DNA of 35,307 nt from an uncultured Clostridia bacterium (GCA_946491705.1 CAMLYM010000006.1:1-35307), one strand, 5' to 3'; positions 7,443 through 16,508 are shown, numbered from the stretch's first letter. The notes: generated from the sequence alone by a model not told the origin. Program-made: numbers and translations.

Positions 7443-8879
7443 ATGCGAAAACAGGTCCTTAGCACGCTGCTTGCGGCGATCCTGCTGCTCACCATTCTGG
7501 CCGGCTGCAACAAAGACCCGGTGTCTACCCCGGTGGCGGGCCCGGTTTCCTCTCAGGAGGATAGCAGTTCCTCGTCCTCGGATTCTTCCGTGCTGTCCCA
7601 ATCCTCCGCAACCCCACAGATCATCGGAGAGGACGACGGGGTGCGCATCATCCGCTACCGGGAGGAATCGGACGAATGCTACATCCATGTGCTGTACGGC
7701 GCGTTCAAGGTCAAAGAGCTGGACGCCATGGTCAAAGATGAGGTCTATCGGCGGATTGACCGGTTCCAGCAGCGCCTATCATCCGCTCTGAGCGAGACCA
7801 GTCGCAACGACACCTATCTGACCATGCAGTACGACCAGGTGCGGTACGATTCCGATACCGTCACGCTGGCTTTTGAAAGCAACGAAATGTGCTTGGGGCA
7901 GTTTATCCACGATTCCTTTACCTTCTGTGTAAACACCAGTACCGGCGAACGCAAATATCTGAGGGACTTTGTGGACTTTGACGCGGCAAAGGAATTTTTG
8001 GTAGAGCAGTCGGTGCAGACAGTCCTCAAACAGTATCCTCAGCTGGAAGAAGGCTATGTAAGGGATAAGATTGACGCGAACCTCAAGGACACCTCGGATT
8101 TTACCGTTGAACCGGACACCCTTACTCTGCTTTTCGACGCGGATTTGTTCGGCATGACCCAATACGGTGTGACCATCCAGGTGCCCATCTCCCGTGGAGA
8201 GATCGACGCCTATCTCAAAGAAAAAAAGGAGGCGGAGAAGTCCCAAAGCCAAACGCCCCAGGAACCGCCCGCCCAGCCGCCTGCCGAACCACCCGCCAGC
8301 ACCCCAACTCCGCCAGCACAGGGGGACAAGGTGGTCTGCCTGACCTTTGACGACGGCCCTCATCCCACCAACACCCCCGCCCTGCTGGACCTGCTGGGCC
8401 AGTACCAGGCGAAGGCCACCTTCTTCGTGGTGGGCAGCCGGGCGGAGCAGCATGGTCAGGTGCTCAGCCGGGCCGCAGCTGAGGGGCATGCTATAGGCAA
8501 CCACACCTACAGCCACGCGAACCTGACTAAGCTTTCCGAGGCGGACAAGCTCGCCCAGGTGGCGAACGCAGCCCAAGCCATTGAGAACGCCTGCGGTGTT
8601 TCTCCTAAGCTCATCCGCCCGCCTTACGGCGCCCGGGCGCCGGGGGAAACGGAAATTGCCGGTGAGGTCGTCACCCTCTGGGATGTGGATCCGCAAGACT
8701 GGAAATACAAAGATTCACAGCGGGTGGCCTCCCATATCCTTTCTCATGTACAAAGCGGTTCGATTGTATTGCTGCACGACCTGTACGCTACCTCGGTGGA
8801 GGCGGCCGGGATCGTTTTGCAGCAGCTTTCCGCCCAGGGCTACCGGTTTATCACGGTGGAAGAGCTGTGGGGGATGTAA
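7443..8879 (+). CDS. PdaC-like lipoprotein polysaccharide deacetylase
   Basis: This 478-residue protein starts with a lipoprotein signal (LAGC, lipidated Cys22), so it is anchored outside the membrane. A serine-rich linker precedes a region of about 65-250 that resembles the DUF4163/DUF3298 pair found in B. subtilis PdaC. A Pro-rich linker (about 270-292) leads to a NodB domain with all five motifs: TFDDGP (301-306), HTYSH (354-358, metal ligands with Asp304), RPPYGA (392-397), WDVDPQDW (413-420) and LLHD (443-446). It should remove N-acetyl groups from a cell-wall polysaccharide, probably peptidoglycan. The ATG follows GAGGGAG. Confidence 0.92.
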   Translation: MRKQVLSTLLAAILLLTILAGCNKDPVSTPVAGPVSSQEDSSSSSSDSSVLSQSSATPQIIGEDDGVRIIRYREESDECYIHVLYGAFKVKELDAMVKDEVYRRIDRFQQRLSSALSETSRNDTYLTMQYDQVRYDSDTVTLAFESNEMCLGQFIHDSFTFCVNTSTGERKYLRDFVDFDAAKEFLVEQSVQTVLKQYPQLEEGYVRDKIDANLKDTSDFTVEPDTLTLLFDADLFGMTQYGVTIQVPISRGEIDAYLKEKKEAEKSQSQTPQEPPAQPPAEPPASTPTPPAQGDKVVCLTFDDGPHPTNTPALLDLLGQYQAKATFFVVGSRAEQHGQVLSRAAAEGHAIGNHTYSHANLTKLSEADKLAQVANAAQAIENACGVSPKLIRPPYGARAPGETEIAGEVVTLWDVDPQDWKYKDSQRVASHILSHVQSGSIVLLHDLYATSVEAAGIVLQQLSAQGYRFITVEELWGM

Positions 8880-8929
8880 CAAGCAAAAGGACCGGCGTCC
8901 AAAAGAGAAGTTCCAATCCGATACAAAGG

Positions 8930-8975
8930 AAGCCGGCCAAAACGTGTGTTACCACGTTCTGACCGGCTTTTTCTT
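8930..8975 (+). terminator. Intrinsic terminator after the PdaC-like gene
   Basis: AAGCCGG pairs with CCGGCTT, and an inner stem AACGTG pairs with CACGTT, followed by TTTTTC. It lies between the convergent deacetylase and the small unknown gene at 9045. Confidence 0.8.
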
Positions 8976-9044
8976 ATCGTCGCCGCTCGGAAGGATCCCC
9001 ATCGTTCCGGTGGCACCGTGCCCATTCAGGAACCTTCTGCCGCT

Positions 9045-9320
9045 CTATCCCAGCGAGCGGACCAACTGCATGTCGTGCAGAATGTCCCAGAAAGTGGTTG
9101 GCGTTACCTGACTGCGCGCCAACAAGTGCAAGAATTCCAGCGCATCGTCGGAAGACATTACCATGTTATGGATTTCCTCCCGTTCCTCACTTCCGTCGGG
9201 ATGATACAAGATCACCTCAAAACAGAATTCGCTGGGACGTTCTTCGGTGACCAGGTAGTCCACCCGGATACACCTTTTCTCGGAAATGATGCACTGCTTT
9301 AACTTGTGATGCATTTTCAT
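9045..9320 (-). CDS. Small unknown protein, possibly DUF6514-like
   Basis: This 91-residue soluble protein (MKMHHKLKQC...) has an alternating beta-rich N-terminal half and a helical second half containing SSDDALEFLHLLARSQVTP. No signal peptide, membrane segment or catalytic motif is seen. Small conserved proteins of this type occur in Clostridia, and DUF6514 is a possible family, but I am not sure. The ATG at 9320 is chosen because GGAGGAG lies 3-10 bp upstream; a longer frame to 9359 would overlap the dyad. It is a monocistronic gene with a TATAAT box and a GTGA-type dyad in its leader. Confidence 0.7.
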   Translation of the reverse strand: MKMHHKLKQCIISEKRCIRVDYLVTEERPSEFCFEVILYHPDGSEEREEIHNMVMSSDDALEFLHLLARSQVTPTTFWDILHDMQLVRSLG

Positions 9321-9344
9321 CACGCTCCTCCTCCATTTGATAAT

Positions 9345-9380
9345 GTGAAAATATGTCACATTTCGATATCTATTATACTA
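9345..9380 (-). promoter_or_regulatory. -10 region and GTGA dyad upstream of the small unknown gene
   Basis: On the minus strand a consensus TATAAT box lies near 9373-9380. Downstream of it, just before the ribosome binding site, ATGTGA-N7-TCACAT spans 9344-9360. Written as GTGAA-N5-GTCAC (9345-9359) it is one base away from the twelve-copy dyad family. Its position downstream of the -10 box would suit a repressor site or a 5' UTR hairpin. Confidence 0.5.
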
Positions 9381-9505
9381 TAATTTTGTGAATTTGAAAC
9401 TATTACGCTTGACTTCTTTTCTGTGGATACGGAAGAATTTGTTGTACGGACGGGCCAAATCAACAGCAGGTCATTTTCGTGAGTCAAAATCCAATATTTT
9501 CTACG

Positions 9506-11980
9506 TCAAGTGTTGAAAACTTCCACCAAAGTTACTTCGTGCGGGTCTAAAGTTAGTATGATTTTTGCCTGTCCATCAAAACTGACGGTTTTAATCTTGA
9601 CATCCGGAGCGGCTTTGGCGCGAAGGATCTGGATATCACAGGGATGGCAATAGGTGGGCGCGCCCATCTTCAGCCATGCGTCGTAGCCGGACCCGTATTC
9701 CCGGTTGACCCGGTACCGTTTCATCCGATAGGTGCCGTTAACCCCGTTGAGGAGGAACGTAAAGGTTTTGGACATCTCCGTCGGAAAGATACCGTAGCGC
9801 TCGGTTTTGGTAAAGCCGTCCAGCTTCAGGGAGGCAAACGCCGCGTCGTAATGGCAGTAGTTCCAGCAGAGAATTTGGTAACAGCCGTCGTCGCTGGTGG
9901 TGATAATATGGTTATCGCTCACGGAAAGAACGGTATCGCCCAGACGCGTGAGCAGCCAGATGGCGTTATAGGAGCTTTTCTTGATGCCGCTTTCCGAGAG
10001 CATACCGCTGCCGCCGTAAAATCCGTCGGGCATGATGCTGGTTCCCAGAATGCGGATGTCGGTGAAGTTGGAAAAGCTGACCGAGGAGGCAAGCTCGCTG
10101 AACGCAATCATATTTTTGACAATAAAGGGCCCCATATAGCTGATATCATGAAGCAGATCGTCCGGGAACAGTGTGGTGTTGAAACGGCTGATTTGTACGG
10201 GAAGGGTGTTCAGGCCCAGCCGGTCCATTTCCTGTCGGATGGCGGCAACGTGCCGAACCGGCGCGTTTTCGTCGCCCAAGGCAAACTTGTTGCACTTGCA
10301 AAGCTCCTTCATGGTGGTGGGCCACAGATTTATGGCCTCTTCCTTGCGTACGCCGTCTGCCAGCACCACCTGAGTGACGTTCCATCCCAGGAAATCCAGC
10401 GTCACATCCTCCCGGCGCGTGTAGGCGGCGAATCCTTCCAGCCAGCCGTTATAACAGCTCGCCAGGCTGATGCCGCTGCATCCCACTTGTATGTTGCGGT
10501 CGAAGGATTTGACTGTGTAAAAGGTGCGGCAGAACAATTCGTAGAAGCTTTCCTTTGTTCCAGCCCAGTACCGTTTGGAATCGGGCGAGTTCCAAATGGC
10601 GAACTGCCATTCGGTTACCCGGCGTTTTCCATACCGGTCGATGAGATGGTGCATCAGGCCACGGATCATATCGATCCAGTAATTTAGGTTTTTCGGAGGG
10701 CTGGCTCCGCCCAGCGACGTATCCGCCGCCAAACGAATGGAGGTCTGTCCCAGCTCAATCACGGGCTTTACGCCCATGGGAACCACCGTGTCAAGCAGCT
10801 TGTCCACCAGGGTATAATCGAACATAGGCGAGCTGCCTGGCGACTCGTTGTATACCCGCATGTAGTAATTGAGCATATTGCCGCAGTAGATGTAGTCATA
10901 TTGGATTTCCTGCAAAAGAGAGGCAAACTGCTCTTTCCAGGCGTGACCCAGCCCGTCGCTGGCGTGCTCGAAGATGCATATCTTGTTCCAGACCTTATGT
11001 AAAGGCTTGCCGCGGTCGTATACGTTGAGTATAATTTTATGAGGTGTTTCCACCAGCGGGGTGGACGGTTTGGGATGATAATGAAGCTTGCGCAGAATAT
11101 CGTCGAGCATATCCGCGTCGAAATAGTGCTCCTCGCGCAGCTTGTGCCGGGCCAGCATGTTGACGGAATTTTTCCGATAATGGGTAGGCGTTTCGCCGTA
11201 AATATCACGGAAGGCTTTGTAATAGGCGGCCACCGTGGTGAACCCATGCTTTTGGGAAATCGCCAGAATGGTGGCCTTGGTGTCCAGCAGGTCGTGCAGG
11301 CTCATGCGTACCCGGACGCTGTTGATATACTGGGAGATGGGCATGCCGACTCGTTTGTGAAACAGCCGGGACAGGTACTGGGGATTGAGACAGGCTACTG
11401 AAGCCAGCGTGTCCAGCGACCATTCGGACAGGTAGTTTTTATCGATGTAATCGAGCACTACGCTCAGCGGGTCATCCGGTTTTAGAGACAGGGCCGCCGA
11501 ACGCCTTTCGGTTTCCTGAAAGGATTTTGCCAGCTGCTGGATGAGAAGATTGCATAAATTCAGCAGCGTCAGCGCGTAGCCGTCCTTTTGGGTGGAGGCC
11601 TCCATCAGCATTTCGGCGTAAAGCTGATAAACGTTGTCCAGGTCCTCGTCGGTGGCGGTGGGCGCCTGCAGGGAAAAGGTCATCGTTTTCAGTTCCGGCC
11701 AAACGTCGTAGTAGTTTTTCATGTCGATGCGCAGCAAGAGAATGAGCGCATCCCCTTGCCGGACAGTGACGTGATGCATTTGCATGGGATTGACAATTTG
11801 CAGCTGGCCCACCTTCATGTCGATGGAATTTTCACTGGTAGTAAGGGTTGTTTCACCGGCTAAGGGCAGGAGAATATTCAATTCGTGATGGCAATGCCAT
11901 GTTCCGTTGAAGCTTGTGACACAATAGATGCGAAAAGGCAGACGAGAAGAAAAGCTCAGAAGTTCGTGCATGGCGTTCAC
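9506..11980 (-). CDS. AraC-family regulator fused to a catalytically inactive GH39 domain
   Basis: This 824-residue protein combines an N-terminal cupin-like sensor (about 1-100; WHCHHELNILLP), a double-helix AraC DNA-binding domain (about 170-272; ending YGETPTHYRK) and a C-terminal GH39-like barrel (about 315-780). The GH39 acid/base motif, normally WNEP, reads WNSP (Ser465). The nucleophile motif, normally TEW or TEF, reads SRF (Arg599). The barrel therefore probably binds a sugar rather than cutting it. I chose the GTG at 11980 because AAGGGGG lies 7 bp upstream; an ATG at 11971 is an alternative. The promoter is at 12072-12100. No sugar-uptake operon is adjacent, so its target is unclear. 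Confidence 0.88.
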   Translation of the reverse strand: MNAMHELLSFSSRLPFRIYCVTSFNGTWHCHHELNILLPLAGETTLTTSENSIDMKVGQLQIVNPMQMHHVTVRQGDALILLLRIDMKNYYDVWPELKTMTFSLQAPTATDEDLDNVYQLYAEMLMEASTQKDGYALTLLNLCNLLIQQLAKSFQETERRSAALSLKPDDPLSVVLDYIDKNYLSEWSLDTLASVACLNPQYLSRLFHKRVGMPISQYINSVRVRMSLHDLLDTKATILAISQKHGFTTVAAYYKAFRDIYGETPTHYRKNSVNMLARHKLREEHYFDADMLDDILRKLHYHPKPSTPLVETPHKIILNVYDRGKPLHKVWNKICIFEHASDGLGHAWKEQFASLLQEIQYDYIYCGNMLNYYMRVYNESPGSSPMFDYTLVDKLLDTVVPMGVKPVIELGQTSIRLAADTSLGGASPPKNLNYWIDMIRGLMHHLIDRYGKRRVTEWQFAIWNSPDSKRYWAGTKESFYELFCRTFYTVKSFDRNIQVGCSGISLASCYNGWLEGFAAYTRREDVTLDFLGWNVTQVVLADGVRKEEAINLWPTTMKELCKCNKFALGDENAPVRHVAAIRQEMDRLGLNTLPVQISRFNTTLFPDDLLHDISYMGPFIVKNMIAFSELASSVSFSNFTDIRILGTSIMPDGFYGGSGMLSESGIKKSSYNAIWLLTRLGDTVLSVSDNHIITTSDDGCYQILCWNYCHYDAAFASLKLDGFTKTERYGIFPTEMSKTFTFLLNGVNGTYRMKRYRVNREYGSGYDAWLKMGAPTYCHPCDIQILRAKAAPDVKIKTVSFDGQAKIILTLDPHEVTLVEVFNT

Positions 11981-12071
11981 ATCATCACCCCCTTCGATTC
12001 GTTGGCTCAAAGCCCGCCGGTTCGCAAAAAAACAGCAGGAAGCTTGAAACCAGAATTGTAAAATATTCTAT

Positions 12072-12100
12072 AATATAAACAGTAATTCATTGAATTTCAA
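12072..12100 (-). promoter_or_regulatory. Sigma-A promoter of the AraC-GH39 gene
   Basis: On the minus strand TTGAAA (12095-12100) and TATATT (12072-12077) with a 17-bp spacer, about 90 bp upstream of the chosen start. Confidence 0.65.
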
Positions 12101-12165
12101 GATTATACCTGTTAAAAGAAAACGAAGTCAGCACCCCTTTCGTAAGAAGGCTTTCATTTTTGTGA

Positions 12166-12271
12166 CGCCTCATTCCAATGAAGCGCCTATAGGCCGGATG
12201 CCGATTCCGCTCGCATCCGGTGAAAAGCGGGTCTTCCGGAAGGCCGCGTGTCCGGCCGTTCTGTTTAACAG
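12166..12271. repeat. Cluster of compact dyads in the 280-bp gap after fhs
   Basis: Five short inverted repeats lie in this gap: 12166-12185 (CGCCTCATT/AATGAAGCG), 12194-12220 (CCGGATGC/GCATCCGG), 12233-12242 (CTTCCGGAAG), 12242-12257 (GGCCG/CGGCC) and 12261-12271 (CTGTT/AACAG). None is followed by a T-run, so none is an obvious intrinsic terminator. They fall in the 3' flank of fhs and could be a folded 3' UTR. No gene was found in 12011-12292. Confidence 0.5.
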
Positions 12272-12292
12272 ACCGGGCGGCAATCCACCCAC

Positions 12293-13972
12293 TCAAAAAA
12301 GTCCAATAATTTTTCCAGTGTCGTCCACATCGATGGACTGGGCTGCCGGAACTTTCGGCAGACCCGGCATGGTCATAATGTCCCCGGTGAGTACCACGAC
12401 GAAGCCCGCGCCCGCGGACACCTTTGCCCCGCGCACGGTGATGCGAAACCCCTTGGGCCAGCCCAATTTGGCCGGATCGTCGGAGAAGGAATACTGGGTT
12501 TTGGCCATACACACCGGGAAGCGGCCGAAGCCTAAGGTTTCCAGGCGGCTTAACTCCTTAGCCGCAGCGGGGGTGAAATCCACCCCGTCCGCCCCATATA
12601 CCTGGCAGGCCACCGTCTCCACCTTTTCTTTCAGAGACAAATCGTCTCCATACAAGGGCGAGAACCGGTTTTCTTTTTCGTCGATGGCGTCAAGAACGGC
12701 TTCTGCCAGTTCCACGCCGCCCTCGGAGCCCTTGGCCCATACCTCCGACAGCGCCACCGACGCGCCAAGTTTCGCGCATTCTTCCCGAATGAGCGCAAGT
12801 TCCGCCTCGGTGTCCTGGGGGAAGCGGTTGATAGCCACCACCACCGGAAGCCTGTACCGATTAGTCAGGTTCTCCAGATGGTGCAGCAGGTTCGGCAGGC
12901 CCTTTTTCAGCGCCGGGAGGTTTTCCTCGCCCAGGTGCTCCTTCGAGACGCCGCCATGATGCTTCAAAGCCCGCACCGTTGCCACCAGCACGGCGGCGGC
13001 GGGCGTCAAGCCGCCGAAGCGGCACTTGATGTCAAGAAACTTTTCCGCCCCCAAGTCCGCGCCGAAGCCGGCCTCCGTCACCACATAGTCCGCCAGCTTC
13101 AAGGCGGTTTTTGTGGCGGTGATGGAATTGCAGCCGTGGGCGATGTTGGCAAAGGGGCCGCCGTGGACAAAGGAAGGCGTATGTTCCAGCGTCTGGACCA
13201 GGTTGGGCTTGAGCGCGTCCTTTAACAGCGCGGCCATGGCGCCCTGGGCCTTCAAGTCTCCCGCGGTGACCGGGCGGTCCTCCCGGGTATAGCCCACCAC
13301 GATGCGGCCAAGACGGGCCTTCAGGTCCGCAAGGCTGCTCGACAGGCACAAAATCGCCATGATCTCCGAAGCCACCGTGATGTCGAACCCGTCTTCCCTG
13401 GGCACACCGTTGACCCGGCCGCCTAAGCCGTCGGTAATAACGCGCAGCTGCCGGTCGTTCATATCCACACACCGCTTCCAAGTGATGCGGCGCACGTCGA
13501 TCTGAAGCTCGTTGCCCTGAAAAATATGGTTGTCAAGCATGGCGGCCAGCAGGTTGTTGGCCGCGCCGATGGCGTGCATGTCTCCGGTAAAATGGAGGTT
13601 AATGTCCTCCATGGGCACCACCTGGGCGTAACCGCCGCCGGCGGCGCCCCCTTTGATGCCGAAAACCGGGCCTAAGGAAGGCTCCCGCAGGCACAGCAGG
13701 ACTTTTTTCCCAATGCGGTGCATGGCATCGGCCAGCCCCACGCTGGTGGTGGTCTTTCCTTCCCCGGCGGGCGTCGGGGAGATGGCGGTCACCAGAATCA
13801 GCTTGCCATCTGGTTTATCGGCCAGGGAATCGAGCAGGCTCAAATCCACTTTAGCTTTGTAGCGGCCATAGGGCTCCAGATAATGCTCAGGGATGCCGGC
13901 TGCCTCGGCAACCTGGAATATGGGCAGCATTTGATTCTCCTGCGCAATCTCAATATCGGTTTTGTAGTCCAT
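12293..13972 (-). CDS. fhs: Formate-tetrahydrofolate ligase
   Basis: This 559-residue enzyme makes 10-formyl-tetrahydrofolate from formate, THF and ATP, feeding one-carbon units into purine and methionine synthesis or the methyl branch of the Wood-Ljungdahl pathway. The length matches the family (about 556). The ATP-binding loop is [16 protein letters not shown] (about 65-80), followed by [19 protein letters not shown] and [17 protein letters not shown], both diagnostic. The ATG at 13972 matches the usual N-terminus; the upstream in-frame extension is not family-like. It stands alone, without folD or other one-carbon genes beside it, and has its own promoter. Confidence 0.97.
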   Translation of the reverse strand: MDYKTDIEIAQENQMLPIFQVAEAAGIPEHYLEPYGRYKAKVDLSLLDSLADKPDGKLILVTAISPTPAGEGKTTTSVGLADAMHRIGKKVLLCLREPSLGPVFGIKGGAAGGGYAQVVPMEDINLHFTGDMHAIGAANNLLAAMLDNHIFQGNELQIDVRRITWKRCVDMNDRQLRVITDGLGGRVNGVPREDGFDITVASEIMAILCLSSSLADLKARLGRIVVGYTREDRPVTAGDLKAQGAMAALLKDALKPNLVQTLEHTPSFVHGGPFANIAHGCNSITATKTALKLADYVVTEAGFGADLGAEKFLDIKCRFGGLTPAAAVLVATVRALKHHGGVSKEHLGEENLPALKKGLPNLLHHLENLTNRYRLPVVVAINRFPQDTEAELALIREECAKLGASVALSEVWAKGSEGGVELAEAVLDAIDEKENRFSPLYGDDLSLKEKVETVACQVYGADGVDFTPAAAKELSRLETLGFGRFPVCMAKTQYSFSDDPAKLGWPKGFRITVRGAKVSAGAGFVVVLTGDIMTMPGLPKVPAAQSIDVDDTGKIIGLF

Positions 13973-14066
13973 GGGCCTGCACCGCCTCGTTTGTTTTTTG
14001 AGAGCAATCCACAAAAGTGGAAAGCCTGTTGAAAAGATTTCACTCACTGGTTTCTTTATGCAATTT

Positions 14067-14095
14067 ATTATATAGTATTTCCTATATTTTCGCAA
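14067..14095 (-). promoter_or_regulatory. Sigma-A promoter of fhs
   Basis: On the minus strand TTGCGA (14090-14095) and TATAAT (14067-14072) with a 17-bp spacer, about 95 bp upstream of the ATG. The rest of the AT-rich stretch 14096-14331 shows no convincing gene. A 23-codon frame at 14255-14326 has only a poorly spaced ribosome binding site. Confidence 0.7.
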
Positions 14096-14331
14096 TCAAA
14101 TATATGCAGAAGATTCGCACATTTTTGCTACTTTTTGCGAAAGTTTCGGTAAAAATAAGCGATTTATATGAAATTGTATTTTTAGTCGCCAAAAATTAAG
14201 TTGAAATGATAGATAAGTTGTACTAATTTTTGGGATTTATCACTGGAAAGGAAAATGACAATTTATCGAAACGGCGCGGATTTCTATGCGAAAGCGGAAG
14301 AGATGCGCTGTATTGTTTGTCAATAGAAAAA

Positions 14332-14367
14332 CCGCCCGCCATGTGACAAATACACACATGCGGGCGG
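14332..14367 (-). terminator. Intrinsic terminator of spoVT
   Basis: CCGCCCG-C-CATGTG and CACATGCGGGCGG form a stem with one bulged base around a nine-base loop. On the minus strand it is followed by TTTTTCTATT. It starts 12 bp after the spoVT stop codon. Confidence 0.85.
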
Positions 14368-14379
14368 TTGGTTTTTGAG

Positions 14380-14922
14380 TTATTCCTCCATTTGCTTTCC
14401 AAGGAAGCTGGCTGCGACTTGGATGAGCTTGAGCTCGGTGTCTCCGGGGATGGCGCCGTTTTCGGGCATCATCAGGATAACCGCTCCGGTCACGTCGCCG
14501 GCGGCGATGATCGGGATGGCGACGGCCGCCGCCCGGTCCACTCCTTCCACTGCCAGAAACCGGCGCTGGTCGCCGGCCTTGGTCACGTGGGTGCGGCGGG
14601 ACTCCATGATCTCCTCGAGCTGGGTGCTGACCCGGCGGTCCAGCGCTTCCTTCTTAGGGATGCCGGCGCTGGCCACGCAATGGTCCCGGTCGCAGATGAG
14701 CACCGGTACCCCGGCCGCGTGGTAGAGCACCTCGGCATACTGGGCGGCAAAGGGAGAAAGCTCCCCGATGGGGGAATACTTCTTGAAAATGACCTCGCCG
14801 TCGTTTTCCGTGTATATTTCAAGCGGGTCGCCTTCGCGGATGCGCATGGTTCTTCTGATTTCCTTGGGGATGACGACCCGTCCCAGGTCGTCGATCCGGC
14901 GGACAATTCCGGTTGCCTTCAT
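14380..14922 (-). CDS. spoVT: Stage V sporulation protein T
   Basis: This 180-residue regulator has an AbrB-type swapped-hairpin DNA-binding domain (1-50; MKATGIVRRIDDLGRVVIPK, then EIRR and REGDPLEIY) and a C-terminal GAF-like domain (about 55-178). This length and architecture define SpoVT, which tunes sigma-G-dependent gene expression in the forespore. The ATG follows GGAGGAG by 5 bp. In B. subtilis spoVT sits beside mfd; here it lies 2 kb beyond the mfd end, next to spoVAF. A sigma-G-like promoter is visible upstream. Confidence 0.97.
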   Translation of the reverse strand: MKATGIVRRIDDLGRVVIPKEIRRTMRIREGDPLEIYTENDGEVIFKKYSPIGELSPFAAQYAEVLYHAAGVPVLICDRDHCVASAGIPKKEALDRRVSTQLEEIMESRRTHVTKAGDQRRFLAVEGVDRAAAVAIPIIAAGDVTGAVILMMPENGAIPGDTELKLIQVAASFLGKQMEE

Positions 14923-14959
14923 ATATGAACTCCTCCAAAACGTATTGAATTTACAACCC

Positions 14960-14988
14960 TATTATTTTCCGCTATCCCGGTTTTATCC
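14960..14988 (-). promoter_or_regulatory. Possible sigma-G-type promoter of spoVT
   Basis: On the minus strand GGATA (14984-14988) and AATAATA (14960-14966) are 17 bp apart. The -10 part matches six of seven bases of the sigma-G pattern CATWHTA. The -35 part is one base off GHATR, and the usual spacer is 18. Confidence 0.45.
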
Positions 14989-15032
14989 ATTGTCTTTCAA
15001 AATAACTTTTCTTTTTGCCGGGCGTTTTTTCG

Positions 15033-15062
15033 GTATGTTTGGCCCTTGCGGTGCGAATACTT
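15033..15062 (+). promoter_or_regulatory. Probable sigma-G-type promoter of spoVAF
   Basis: GTATG (15033-15037) matches GHATR, and AATACTT (15056-15062) matches five of seven positions of CATWHTA, with the preferred 18-bp spacer. The ribosome binding site follows about 20 bp downstream. Forespore-specific expression is expected for a SpoVA/GerA-type gene. Confidence 0.6.
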
Positions 15063-15092
15063 TCCATAAGTATGTACCGTGGGAGGGATTGT

Positions 15093-16505
15093 ATGCGTAT
15101 CAGCCCGGACGTAAACCAAAACATCGACGTCTTTCAAAAGCGGCTCCACTGCGACCTGAATTTCGATATTGTATTCCGCGCCATCACCATCTGCGGAAGA
15201 ACCGCCGCCATGTTCTTTGTGGACGGCTTTGCCAAGGACGAGATCATCGAAAAGCTGATGGAATTTTTCTATTCTAATGTAGAGCCCGACCAGCTGGCCG
15301 ACGCCCATACCTTTTCCAAGGCCTGCGTGCCCTACTGCGAGGTGACGCTGCGCGAAGAGGAGGAGGAGATCGCCACCGGCATTCTCTCGGGCGAGCTTGC
15401 ACTGTTTGTGGACGGGTTCGACCGGTGCGTGGCCATCGACACGCGCACCTATCCCCAGCGTGGGACCGCGGAGCCGGAGAAGGACCGGGCCTTCCGGGGC
15501 TCCAAGGACGCCTTCGTGGAAACCCTCATCTTAAATACCGCCCTCATCCGCCGCCGCATCCGGGACCCCCAGCTTTGCATGGAGAACATGACGGTGGGCA
15601 CCAAGTCGAAAACCGACCTGTCGTTGTGCTACCTGGACGACAAGGTGGACAAAAAGCTCCTGACGAACATCAAAAACCGCATTTCCGCCGCCCAGGTGGA
15701 GGCGCTGACCATGAACCAGCAGAGCCTGGCGGACCTGTTGGTGAAAAAGAAGTGGTACAACCCGTTTCCGAAGTTTAAGTACACCGAGCGGCCGGACGTG
15801 TGCGCCGCCCAAATCCTGGAGGGGGACATTGTCATCCTGGTGGACAACGCCCCCTACGCCATGATCCTCCCCTCCGCCCTGTTCGACATTACCGACGAGG
15901 TCAACGACTACTACTTCCCGCCCATCACCGGCACCTACCTGCGCCTGACCCGGTTTCTGGTGACCATGGCCACCCTGCTGGTCACTCCGCTGTGGCTGAT
16001 GTTTTTGATGACGCCGGAGTGGATCCCCGACTGGCTTTCCTTCATCGTTCCCAAGGAGGAACCCCACATCCCCATCATTGCCCAGCTTCTGATCCTGGAA
16101 ATCGCCATCGACGGGCTCAAGCTCGCCTCTCTGAGCACGCCGAGCATGCTCACCACCTCCCTGAGCGTCATCAGCGCCATCGTGGTGGGGGATTTTGCAG
16201 TCCAGTCCGGCTGGTTCTCGGCGGAGACCATGCTCTATATGGCGCTGGTGGCCATCGCCACCTACACCCAGCCCAACTTCGAGCTGGGATACGCCATTAA
16301 GTTTATGCGGATGTTTTTGCTGCTGGTGACCTGGTTTTTCGGGGCATGGGGGTTCTTCATCGGCCTTGCCCTCATCTTCTTGGTGATGGTCAGCAATCGC
16401 ACCGTGTCGGGCGGCTGCTACCTCTATCCCCTGATTCCCTTTAACCCCAGGGACTTGATGCGAAAGTTCTTCCGGGTGCGGCTCAAGAGCAAGAACGAGC
16501 GGTAA
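15093..16505 (+). CDS. spoVAF: GerA-family spore germination protein, SpoVAF type
   Basis: This 470-residue membrane protein belongs to the GerA/SpoVAF family of spore inner-membrane proteins. The N-terminal soluble part holds the diagnostic block FVDGFDRCVAIDTRTYPQR, the EPEKDRAFRGSKDAFVE stretch and ALIRRRIRDPQL. The C-terminal part has about five hydrophobic segments starting near TYLRLTRFLVTMATLLVTPL. SpoVAF works with the SpoVA dipicolinic-acid channel and germinant receptors during germination. The ATG at 15093 follows GGGAGGG. It is divergent from spoVT, and no other spoVA genes are adjacent, which is unusual because spoVAF is often in the spoVA operon. Confidence 0.92.
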   Translation: MRISPDVNQNIDVFQKRLHCDLNFDIVFRAITICGRTAAMFFVDGFAKDEIIEKLMEFFYSNVEPDQLADAHTFSKACVPYCEVTLREEEEEIATGILSGELALFVDGFDRCVAIDTRTYPQRGTAEPEKDRAFRGSKDAFVETLILNTALIRRRIRDPQLCMENMTVGTKSKTDLSLCYLDDKVDKKLLTNIKNRISAAQVEALTMNQQSLADLLVKKKWYNPFPKFKYTERPDVCAAQILEGDIVILVDNAPYAMILPSALFDITDEVNDYYFPPITGTYLRLTRFLVTMATLLVTPLWLMFLMTPEWIPDWLSFIVPKEEPHIPIIAQLLILEIAIDGLKLASLSTPSMLTTSLSVISAIVVGDFAVQSGWFSAETMLYMALVAIATYTQPNFELGYAIKFMRMFLLLVTWFFGAWGFFIGLALIFLVMVSNRTVSGGCYLYPLIPFNPRDLMRKFFRVRLKSKNER

Positions 16506-16508
16506 AAG

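Noticed and set aside
14255-14326. 23-codon plus-strand frame before the spoVT terminator
   Set aside because: The purine stretch is only 2-4 bp from the ATG, and no clear promoter is present.
14340-14360. Member of the GTGAA dyad family in the spoVT terminator (CATGTG/CACATG)
   Set aside because: The arms do not contain GTGAA/TTCAC and the loop is nine bases; it is an ordinary terminator.
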